From Straminergon stramineum (lineage: Eukaryota; Streptophyta; Bryopsida; Hypnales; Calliergonaceae): a DNA stretch of 64,000 nucleotides. Both the position numbers and the translations under genes were made by a program. The notes under the pieces are model-generated. The model did no database searches, was not told the DNA's origin, and saw only the letters and a list, made by a program, of their open reading frames with translations. Shown piece after piece: positions 12,401 to 25,381 of this stretch; the stretch's first letter is position 1; each line of letters opens with the position of its first letter. The stretch spans positions 18,106,501 through 18,170,500 of the forward strand of contig OY987268.1 in NCBI GenBank assembly GCA_963920665.1, read 5' to 3'.

Positions 12401-12559
12401 CCTACACCCATCATGGGAGAGAGATCCACAGAAGTAAAAAAGAAAAAAAGAATGAATTGATTACAAGAAAGGGGGTTGAGAGAGTACATTGAAGCGGCGA
12501 ATATGGTTGTCGTCATTGTTAACCTCGCGGACCAGTTGGGCTGCCGTCCTTCCATACAT
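9476..12559 (-). CDS. PSF1: DNA replication complex GINS protein PSF1
   Basis: PSF1 is one of four GINS subunits; GINS joins CDC45 and MCM2-7 to form the CMG replicative helicase in the nucleus. Seven minus-strand exons fit: 12559-12488, 11818-11751, 11446-11424, 10861-10818, 10693-10505, 10126-9980 and 9502-9476. Phases join throughout, giving 189 residues, close to animal PSF1 (about 196). Recognisable family segments are the N-terminus MYGRTAAQLV, the helix YDLFDKVIAEIQ, LHHIQCTIDRRVC, LRWQLGAVLPE, PSEKEFVKSYS, LDIDLTVDMTPPKDPYI, VLDDIGEV and the final GLLEEFTG. The 23-bp and 27-bp exons are supported by phase and by the family pattern. The acceptor of exon 5 (10693, after AAG) is the least certain; another at 10702 would break phase. 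Two E2F-like sites lie just upstream of the start. Intron 5 holds a fold-back element. Confidence 0.88.
10251..10454. repeat. Fold-back MITE in PSF1 intron 5
   Basis: About 204 bp with near-perfect inverted ends: GAACAGGTTTTAAAACAC on the left and, reverse-complemented, GAACAGGTTTTAGAACAC on the right. The interior is rich in GAACA and TGTTC words. It lies wholly inside the intron between PSF1 exons 5 and 6 and leaves both splice sites intact. Confidence 0.6.
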
Positions 12560-12605
12560 GGTGCGACTAATCCTTGGTCCGATTCCACCAGGAAGCACGA
12601 TAAGA

Positions 12606-12671
12606 GTTGGCGCATCGGGAGTCTGTTCTGTGGAATGGCGAAATGAGACCTCGGGGAAATTATGGCGGGAA
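12606..12671 (-). promoter_or_regulatory. Two E2F-like sites upstream of PSF1
   Basis: GTTGGCGC at about 12606-12613 and GGCGGGAA at 12664-12671 (TTCCCGCC on the gene's own strand) lie about 50 and 105 bp upstream of the PSF1 start codon. Both resemble the E2F core, which drives S-phase genes, including replication genes, in plants. Neither is a perfect match to the WTTSSCSS consensus, so this is a candidate only. Confidence 0.35.
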
Positions 12672-12871
12672 GGTGGGTTCGTGCCACGAGGGCAAGTCCA
12701 CGTCCTGGGATTACCGACGTGGCGATGCCACGGCGATGTCTTTCCTGATACATCTTTCCAACTACTTATGTTGGAAGCCCTCCCAGGATGCCCGGAAAGA
12801 GGATACGGTGGAAGCACCCAAAACCGTCAATATAAGCAATTCATCATAGTTGGAGGCACCTTTTGCTAGAA

Positions 12872-15760
<2,889 letters not shown>

Positions 15761-18512
15761 TTTGGCCTAAAGAACAACTTGAATGAAGAGTTGTTGGGGG
15801 ATATTTTGACTATTCATGTCCAAAGTACATGGCTAGCAAAGGCTACCCTTATTGCCTCTATTCACATGTACACATTATATCTCAAACTTGGATGAGCAAC
15901 TTTCAATTCATCAAGTTTGCCAATGGATGTAGATAGGAGACACAATTGGAAAAGGATCTATCATGTGTATTTTACTTTAGATCTTACATTCTTTTATTGT
16001 TTAACCCCTAAAGACCAATTGTCTATAGAGTGGACAATTGAAAATTCTAATAGGTTCCTTCGAAGACAATTTTAGTTGGATGTTCACGAAATTTTGATAT
16101 AAGGTGTGAACATGTACCCATCAGTAGAGAATATAATTTCTTTTATAATCGAGTGCCTAGATACAAGATGAAAATGCAAAAAAAAAATTTGTGTAGAGTA
16201 AATATCTCACTCTAAAGGAGTTAAAGTCTATTGGTCTTGTTAAGCAAGGTCAAAAAAAAAAACTTTTTCTTCTAACTTCAAATCTTATAACCTTTCAATC
16301 CCCGAGGTCAAAGTTTCTGAATTTTTTTCTAACACATTTCCAAAGTAGTTCAGTACAAATTTGTATGGTTGAATTTTGAAAAAAAACTGTTTTTTTTACT
16401 TTTTTTTACTTGTCCTAAAAATGACAATTTTTCACAATTTCTGCCCAAAATATACCTCCGGCCTTTCGGGGTCAATTCTTAAAAGTCATGGCTTCTAGTA
16501 GGTGGATTCTATTTCTTCAAGAGGTTTATACGGTAGGGAAAAAAATGGATGAAGTATGCCCCAGTATTAACCCCTATAGGACCAAGGTGAGTTTTTTGGC
16601 AACATAGAAATTTTGGGCAAGTACGTGTAATTAGAGATTTCCATGTTTTTGTCCCAAAATTTATTAGAAGGTGTAGATGACAAATATCTTTCGTGTGCAC
16701 TAAATTTTAGGACATTTGGAAATATGAGTCAAAAATTATGGCCTAGTATGTAGTTTGTTTCTCAACTCAGGCAGTCTGGTTAGATTTGAAAAAATCACTT
16801 TTTTCAAAAATAAAAATTTGAAATTGGTCTCTACATTTACATATACATGGAAAGCTTTTAATCATTCCATTTTGATCAATGAGTCAAAAGTTATGAGATG
16901 TTTTGGTTTGCGGGGAAGTATAGATTCTCTACTCTAATATAAACTTTGAAGTCTTTTATTTAGCTCAATTTTCAAGATTTTGGAAAAAAATTAAAAATGT
17001 TAAGTTGAGATTGTTTATTATGGAGTACAACATTACAACCATTGGGATTGGCATTTTTCAGTTCCAATAATAAATTGTTAACAATTTAGTATTTTGAATC
17101 ATTCTCTACATCTTTCTACTTACTATTTTTTTCATATATGTTGCACAATTCCAAATAATCTGGAAATTTTCAAACATGTATCCAACTTGTCTTGAATAAT
17201 GTATCTATAGAAGCATTACCATTTTGGACATTTTTTTGTACAAATGTGACCTTGTGAAGTGTAGCTACCTGTTTTTTCACAGGGCCCAAAAAATGATATT
17301 TGTCACTTCAAATGCTAATATCTTGCAATATACACATTGGAAATATCTGAAATTTTTTTTAATACATTCTCAATGTAGTGTACTACAAGATCCTATGGCT
17401 ACATGTATCCGAAGATGATAATTTAAAAAAAAATTGGTACTTGTATTAGAAATGGCAGTTTTTAAGAGTTTTGGTGATAACATAGTCAAGGAACTTTAGG
17501 AGTTAAAGAGATTCTTTTTCTATCCATGAGTGATATGACTAGTATCATAACTCAGTGCTTTATGATTTTTTTTAGATTTTGAATTAATCATGTAGGGATG
17601 AGAAGAAAAATGAAAATTTACAAAAATGAAGATATTATGTCTATACTCTTTCAATTTCCTAATTCATTTTGACTAAAAAGCTCCAAATCTACATTATCCT
17701 CCTACAAAATTTAGATATTGATGCCCACATGGACTAAAATATTGATTTTCATGCAATATTAGTCAAATTAAACTAATCTTGAAAGGTTCGTTAAAGATAA
17801 TATGAATATTCATGGAAAGTGGTAAATAATTTGTTTAGCACAGTGGAATTCACTCTAGAAGAAAACCACCTCTCAAATAGCAATGTTTAAGGCAATATTT
17901 AATGTACTTAATATAAATTAATTAAGACAAAATTAGGTAGTTTGAAGCAAACATTAAGACAAATAGCCCAAACAATTGCCTTCATTGTGGTAGGAATAAT
18001 TTACATTTTAAGGCAAAATAAAAGTCTCAAATGGAGTGGTTTTCTTCTAGTGTTAATTGCCTTAGTAGAAAGTTTTATTTTTTTAGAAAATTCCTTAAAA
18101 AAGTAGGTAAACTCTTTTGTCATCAAACATGTTCTAAATACAAACAAATATTGTTGCATAGAATAACGATCTCAAAATTCAAATGGTGGGCAAAATTCAT
18201 AAACCTCCTTAGTCTATTCTTGAATTTTTTTTGGAAACTCCATTGTAAACTCCAATTACACTCGTACTAAATCCTATAATAAAAAAAGATGACCAAACAT
18301 TGTTCCTAATTACCTTTCTCCAAATCAATGCAAAAAAACTATGCATATTTTTGTTTTGGGAAGATTCAACCATAAAAGCTATTAGTTTATTTATTAAAAA
18401 ATATTCTTCCAAATTTTCAGGTTTTCAAACCTCACCAATTGCAAGATTTTGGTGTTTGAATTTCAAAAACAAGTTTTCCAGCTCATTCCCAATGCATTAG
18501 AGGACATTTGCA
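15761..18512. other. AT-rich intergenic with an inverted partner of 20405-20640
   Basis: No gene supported. The segment 17224-17465 is visibly similar, in reverse complement, to about 20405-20640: both contain CAAATGTGACCTTGTGAAGTG and a later CTACAAGATC or GATCTTGTAG block. A weaker relative appears near 59640-59860. These look like old, low-copy mobile element fragments. Confidence 0.5.
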
Positions 18513-18806
18513 GGCTCCAAGAGCCCGTTTCAGGGTTGTTCCTTGCATTGTTCCTTGTACTGCCAGAAATTGGGAACTAGACCATAATGGGCTAAATTTC
18601 CGAATTTTTGGAAAAAAAATGAAAATTTTTTCCCAAAAATTTCAAAAAAGTATTAATAAACTTAAAACTGAATTAAAAAATAATAATTTCTAAAATTAAA
18701 AATTATATTATTTTCCGACGTGGCAGTGACTTTGCCATGTCATATTGTTGTTGTGGCGAGTTCCCACAGCTTGGGAACCCAAGATAACTCGCGGGCTCTT
18801 GGAGCC
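18513..18806. repeat. Small element with 15-bp perfect inverted ends
   Basis: GGCTCCAAGAGCCCG at 18513-18527 is repeated as its exact complement at 18792-18806, bounding a 294-bp AT-rich interior. Inside are GGGTTGTTCCTTGC near the left end and GAGTTCCCACAGCTTGGGAA near the right end. Similar GTTCCC / GGGAAC blocks followed by ACATGGTTA occur near 22480, 51470 and 52680, suggesting a dispersed family. Confidence 0.6.
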
Positions 18807-19649
18807 CTCAAGTTTCATCTAATGTTTCAGTTTTATTTTTCAAAAGTTTATTAAAAAATGTATAAATTTTATAAAAATTAAAAAAAATAAGAATTTCATT
18901 TTTAAATAATAGAATAAGTAGAATGTGGTTTAATATGATAAATAAACTAAAATATTGATAAGTTAATTGTAGAAATAAAATAATAAATCCAAATTGTAGC
19001 AATGTTGTAATAAGAAATCTACAACAAATGTTTTAATTTCTTTTAAATCTGTTGAAATTTGAGTTCAAAATAAGGAATTTTAATGTCATCTTTAAATTGG
19101 GATTCCATAATTAATCATAAAATGAAATTAGTCTTCATAAGTTTCATCTTATTGATGATAAATGAATAACAAAGTTTATTTCTTTTCGATTAAAATATAC
19201 AAATTTAGTGAGTTGAAGTATTGGTGTTGAATGACATCTATAATATAATAACTTTTACACATATAATCAAATCCATCTCATATCTTATGATCGCCTTTGT
19301 CAAAAACTTACTTTCTAAAGAAGTCATCTAAAGGTTTTTTCAATTCAACACACATAATGTACCTTAGGAATTAAATAGACCATTCAAATTTATTTATTTT
19401 AAATGATCTAGGCTTTGTTGTTCTTTGTGCTAGTATTGGTGACCAATTGAAGTTATTGGCCTCTGTTTTCAATTTTCAAATTTTAATTGCATTGTTACAT
19501 GGAAATTAAGGTAAGGAAAAAATTGTTGGTGTGAATGATTTTGGAGAATAGGGTGATTGTCCCTTTAATGATGCACTTTTGTACAAGTGTTTGAGTTGAT
19601 AAAATCTTTGTCAATTTTGTGAAGGTTTTGTTTTTCATTATGTGACTTC
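18807..19649. other. AT-rich intergenic, no gene seen
   Basis: AT-rich sequence without supported genes or clear repeats. Confidence 0.45.
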
Positions 19650-19891
19650 CAATGTACCTAAAAAATATTCAGCAATGCCTTGTAATCTATAGCAAGTGAT
19701 CTTCTAAACCTTGAAAATCCAACTTCAAAGTGAGTGAGTTAGTGACGACGGACTGTCTGGCTGTTACAGCCAATGTACCTAAAAAATATTCAGCAATGCC
19801 TTGTAATCTATAGCAAGTGATCTTCTAAACCTTGAAAATCCAACTTCAAAGTGAGTGAGTTAGTGACGACGGACTGTCTGGCTGTTACAGC
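19650..19891. repeat. Perfect 121-bp tandem duplication
   Basis: Two adjacent copies, 19650-19770 and 19771-19891, read identically by eye, from CAATGTACCTAAAAAATATT to GGCTGTTACAGC. Identity in an otherwise decayed spacer indicates a recent duplication or an assembly artefact. Confidence 0.95.
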
Positions 19892-19896
19892 CACTT

Positions 19897-19927
19897 CATG
19901 GTGCATAGTGTAAAACTATGCACCATG
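19897..19927. repeat. Short perfect hairpin beside the tandem duplication
   Basis: CATGGTGCATAG at 19897-19908 pairs perfectly with CTATGCACCATG at 19916-19927 around a 7-base loop. It starts five bases after the end of the 121-bp duplication. Confidence 0.85.
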
Positions 19928-20404
19928 ACAAAACAAATTAATGAAAATTTAATTTCAACCTCACCCCCTCTAATAGTTTTGGTAGGGTCCAATTTGTAAA
20001 AGATTTTAAATTTCAATTGCAGTTAACCTTGAACCCCACCTCCCCTTCTTGTAATTTTAGGAGGGTGGGATTGCAAACAATGAATATGGGATAATCCCAT
20101 ACTGTTGTATTTGTATCCTGTCATCCATATCTGTATATTGCTATATTGTATTCGTATTCGTATCGTATTTCGTATGTAGATTTGATGGCTATTGATTTTT
20201 CTGATGGCTAGGGGATGGAATTTTTTTGAAATGAATCGGATGGCTCCTAATTTTTTGGGGGTGACAGGGGGAATTTTTTTGAGGGGGGAGTGTGACAGAG
20301 TCTTTTCAGTGGATAGTAATACACCTACAATATAAGGGTTCCCACCTTTTAACCCCTAAATGAATTTGACTATGTTTTCACCAAATATGCTCCAAAATTG
20401 CCAT

Positions 20405-20640
20405 TTTTAGTATATGTACCAAGTTTTAGAATTTTGTTGTTTTTTGACATATGTAACTATATGATCTTGTAGTAAGCTAGTTTGAAAAGATGTGGATTTT
20501 TTTTTTAAATTCCATGTAGTGAATTGTAAGATATTAGTGTTTGAATAGACAAAAATCCTTTTTTGGGCCCTACAAAAACATGGGTAGTTGCACTTCACAA
20601 GGTCACATTTGTACTTGAAAATGTCCCAAATGGAGGTTCT
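20405..20640. repeat. Inverted relative of 17224-17465
   Basis: Visibly similar in reverse complement to 17224-17465, sharing CACTTCACAAGGTCACATTTG and GATCTTGTAG landmarks in the expected inverted order. No coding signal. Confidence 0.55.
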
Positions 20641-23240
20641 TCTTTGGATTCATTTTTCAAGGCAAGTTGGCTACATGCTTGAAAAAAATCAAATCATTTG
20701 GAATTGTACAACATATAGGAAAAAAATAGTAAGTAGAAAGAAGTAGAGAATGATTCAAAATACTAAATTTTTAAGAATTTTGTTATGGAATTGAAAAATG
20801 CAAATCCGAAATGTTGTAATATTGCAATAAATAATTTACACCCATTGTTTTAATTTTTTTTTCAAAAATGTTGAAAATTGAGTTAAATAAAGGACTTCAA
20901 AATTTATTTAGAGTAGAAATTCCATAACTATGGGTAAAGTAAAACTCCTCATAACTTTCATCTCATTACTCAAAATGGAATGATTCAAAGCTTTCTATGT
21001 ACATATAATTCTAGAAAATCAATTTCTAATTTTTATTTCTAAAAAAGTGTTTTTTTAAGAGTTATTTTGAGCAACCCAAGTTGCCGGCAAAGCAATGAAA
21101 ATGACATATCATGCAATAATTCTTTAACCATGTTGTCAAAAGTTATGAAAATTATCATGCCTTAAACCTACTCCTCATGCACATGTTGTGTGAAAATTTC
21201 AAAGAAAAAAATTCCGTTTGTAGTGAATTGCCCCAAATTGCTATGTTGTCAAAAAATGTAATTTGGGCATTTAAAGTTTAATCAAAAAAATTCTAGGATC
21301 ATAATTCACCTTTTGTTAGGTATAAATCATCCTTTTCTTCCTTCAAACAATTGAATTTTTTTAGCATTGTAGTCTTTCTATAATTATGTGGGAAATTTAT
21401 ATCAAGTTTCTATAATTTCTTTAGTTGCCCCAGTTCAACTATTTTGAACTTTGCATGGCATAATTTTTACATCTAGGTATTCATTTAAATAGAAATTTAT
21501 ATTTTCAAAAACAAATACGTTTTTTATCTTAAAGAAAATCAAAAAGTCATGCAAAAAATTAAGATTATAGGACCTTGATTGAACCTTTAAGTATCTCCAA
21601 AGGAGACACTTGGGATTTGAGGGATTAAAAAATTAATCAAAATAGAACTAGGAAAAATTTTGTGAACTATTATTTTTCTATTCATCCTATCTAATAGAAA
21701 ATGAGTGAATTTACTATAGTCAATGCCCTCATTGAGATTGAAATTGAAAGAATAATATGACTTTTGCAGTGATTATTGGATTGGTATGAAACAAAGTCAT
21801 ATTTTTTGTATTTAGAAATGAAATAATATTCTAAGAATCACATGTAGAAATGAAAAAGTTACTACAATGTGGTCAAATTTGAAAAAATTGGACTATTTTG
21901 AGCTTCATAGGGTATAACTTTTGATCTTGAGCATTGATTATAAAAGTTACAAAGCTAATCTCTTTTTCCATGTCAAGAAAAATATGTTAAAAAATAAGAT
22001 CATACTAACTAAACAAAACTTTCAATTGTCATCCAAAAGGACTCTTGGGACTATAGGGATTACGTGGTTAATCAAAATAGAATGAATCAATTTTTTTGAA
22101 TACACATCAATTCATCAAATGAAATAGAAAAACGAGTGAATTCTTTCAAGTAAATTTACTAAGATGCTTGCATTGAGATGGAAGTTGAATGAATCTTATT
22201 ATAACTTTTACAATACTTACCTTTTGAATGCTCTATTTAGAAATGTAAAGAAACTTTTGCATGTGATGCAAAGTTTTGTTGAGAAAGCAAAACATAACTT
22301 TAAAATATGATCACTTCCAACGAAAGCTACTTTATCCATTGACTCATGTAATCAACACACCTCCTTGCCCATTGTGACTTTTACTTTTATACTTTGTTTG
22401 AGTTCATTGTTCCATTGCATATTTGTTTGATTATATGTTTTTTTAGGCCTCAATAAGTCCACAAGTTTGCGGACAATGGGGAACATGGGAACTGTGCTAC
22501 ATCAAATATCTGATATGGTTAAGACACTGCCCTTTTAGATAATATCATTTCATCGATTCTTTCATTCTTTCATTTTTCAATATTTAATTATTATTTCATA
22601 TTCTCAACAACAAATGGTGGTTCACATCAAGGGGAACAATCCTCAAAAACAACCCTCTTATGGCTTCAAATCCCTTCTAATGTCTATAGGATGGCAACCT
22701 CTTCCAACAACCAGGTTTTTCAAGTTTCTACAAACATCCCTTCAAAGGACAAATTCCCATTGCCAAGGTTTTCTAACGTAGAAACTGGGTCCCCCAAATT
22801 TTCAATCTTTGATGGAGGTCATCGTTAGCTCAAAGAGAACACAGAGTCCTAGTTATTATTTCAATTCCAAACTATGACATTAAACTCAAGTAGTGCTACT
22901 TTGGTAAATTAGGGACACTTAACCCTTGAGCCCAGGCCATTCCCCTTGAGGACAATTGATCAAATTTCAGCCCTTTGTCCAATCACAAGCAACGATCCAA
23001 CAACTAGCTAAATTTCGCTCAGTTGCTAAATAGTTTCATCATACCTTCAGTGTTAAATTCAAAAAAATCTTCCAAAAATGAACATTTGGCTAATTTCCCT
23101 GAAGCAGTTCTGGGATTGCTTCTGGGATTGCTGATCACAAGTGAGGATTTCAGGCCTCTTGTACTGTACAACAAATGGGCTCAGTTTCTAAGTGTCAAGC
23201 GTCCCTTAGTGTCACATGCACTAAGTCAATAGGATAAATC
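20641..23240. other. AT-rich intergenic, no gene seen
   Basis: AT-rich spacer. A GGGGAACATGGGAACTG block near 22478 followed by GATATGGTTAAGAC resembles the dispersed family noted at 18513. No gene supported. Confidence 0.45.
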
Positions 23241-23499
23241 AATCGGAAGTTGGAAACTGCACCATTCCATTCCATTCCAATATCTGGACATGAAAAGCAT
23301 GCATCAAATTATCATATGGAAGAGATCTTCGGACCTTTCAAGGATCCCAAATGAAGTCCACCAAGCCCGGTGTGTGTGTGTCTCTCTGTTACTACTGTGG
23401 TCAGTAGTACTGCGTACTTCCATTTGCACAGAGCAGATATTTTGCGTTCCTTGACGCAACTGATTTTCCGTCCAATGCAGGGCCGTAACTTAACTTACT

Positions 23500-25000
23500 G
23501 GAACTGAGCCTGGCAACCGCCCCCCGCCTCCCCAAGCCAGTTGGCCCTTGTCCTTTGCCAAATGCTTCTTCTCAACAGCCTGGAAACTGGCACTGGCTTC
23601 CCCATTCCCAGAACGACAACGCAACTTCTCATCCATTCAGAAAACCAACGGAATTCATCTACACCAGTCCCCAAATCCTCGGCAGTCACCCTCTCATCCA
23701 TCCCCCTTCAACCCATATTCATCCACAATGCATCCAACATTCATCCTCAGGGGCTCACTATTCATCCATACCATCCTCGAAATCCCATCATTATCTCACC
23801 ACGTCCATCGACTAGCTGCATGCCCACGTACATCCAAATTCATTCATCTACTATTCTCTGTTCGGGTGCTTCAACATCCATCTACAGGCAGACGGGCAGC
23901 AAGCGGACGGACGGATGCCTTCATTCTTCATCCATCCACCGTTCTTCGCGGCGCGAGTGGAGAGACGCAGCAGGCGACGAGTGCTTCTGACACCCTTCTG
24001 ACGCCCCTCGCGGCCGCGACGACGAAGACGATGACCAAATCGAGCTTTTTGCGGCTCTTCAGTTGCTGCAGCTTGCCAGCGAGCCCCACCACCATTGCCC
24101 CACCATCGGCCATGCCCAGCTCCTCCTCCTTTCACGGGATTCAACTCATCGAACGCGGCTCCCCAATTTCTCTCATCTCCTAATTGCCATGTTTCCCGAT
24201 TGCTAACTCGGAAGCTCGGCGCTTCCTCCGTCTCGCACCTCCAGATCTGCACTTCTCGCGCCTCAAGCTTTTTCCTCTTCTTCCTTCGCCGACCTCGCAG
24301 TAGCAGTGTCCTTGCCGAACCATCCCGAACATCGACTCTGCTTTATCAAAACATTAGCTTTGTCTCCCGAACATTGGGTCTGTTTCCCAAACATTGGATC
24401 CCAAGTATCGGCTCTGTGTCTCGGACGCCTACTCTGGGTGTAATGCGGAGTGGTTTTGGCTTGGCATTGTGTGCATTTGGCGTAGTTGGTGGTGGGGTGG
24501 CGCGCTTGTAGCTTGGCTGTTTGGTGTGAGCTTGGTAGTGGGCAGCGGGCAGCGGGCAGTGACGGGGGCCCAAGCTGACTGACTTGCCTGCTGGCTGACT
24601 TGCTTGCGAGCTGTATCAGTAGTGACAGTGCGAGTGCAGTGGCGTTGACTGAATGGGAAGCTCCAATGCGGGTTTGGGAAGAGATCTGAGCTAACGGTTT
24701 GTTGTTTGATACCTTTCCGTGGAGATGACGGAAGTGAAAGCTTGTTGAGTAAAGCGAAGCTGGTGGTCTCCTTTGGGGCTGGTGGTGAAGCTCGTGGTGA
24801 GCAGCATGCGAAGGAGCGTTCAGGAGTCGGAGGTGGAGTCTATGATGGAATCCGTGCGGTGGAAAGGCTAGGGAAGGCTACATTCCCTTGTCTGTGCAGT
24901 AGATCTAAGCCTGCTAGTGATAGAGGCGCGTCGCGCTCATCATGAAGCGCTGAACGGTCTCGTCTCTTGTTAGACATGCAATTGGGACCTTCTTCTGCAG
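23500..25000 (+). promoter_or_regulatory. GC-richer promoter and 5' leader of the receptor kinase
   Basis: Composition shifts sharply to C-rich and then balanced sequence upstream of the kinase. From about 23630 to 23945 the + strand is full of CATCCA words, which opens several overlapping frames, the longest 23548-24183; I treat them as compositional. No TATA box stands out. The transcript probably starts here and is spliced at 25001. Confidence 0.4.
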
Positions 25001-25244
25001 GTACGTGCGTGACTCTGTGGTTCCGTAACTTCAGTACAGGCGTGGGGCTCAGGTTTTCGTGACCGATCGTGTTAAGAGTCTACGTCTTTGTATTGTGTAA
25101 TTTCGGGTTCAGTCGTCGTTGATTTGTAGTGCATTTTGGGGGCGGCGAACTGTAACGACCGTTTCGACGGTGTTGAGATCTTGTGGGTTTCGTGATGTTT
25201 TGGGCGCCGAGTGTTAATGTGTGATGGTGAATTGGATGTTTCAG
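25001..25244 (+). other. Putative intron in the 5' leader of the receptor kinase
   Basis: CTTCTGCAG followed by GTACGTGCG is a strong donor at 25001, and GGATGTTTCAG ending at 25244 is a good acceptor. A 244-bp intron here would leave about 137 bp of leader before the ATG at 25382. Leader introns are common in plant genes. Not proven without transcript data. Confidence 0.4.
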
Positions 25245-25381
25245 GAATGCCGTTGACCTCAATGTGGTGAGGAGTGGTGCTACAATGTCACGGCTTGAGA
25301 TTATAGTGGCTTGAAAGCGTTGCTGGTCTGCATTTCACGTTCGTTTCGTTTAAGGGTGAAGGCATTGGTAGCGGAGACGAG

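Noticed and set aside
12253..12869. Long overlapping frames on both strands around the PSF1 start
   Set aside because: Only the minus-strand segment from MYGRTAAQLV is family-like; the rest is promoter or shadow.
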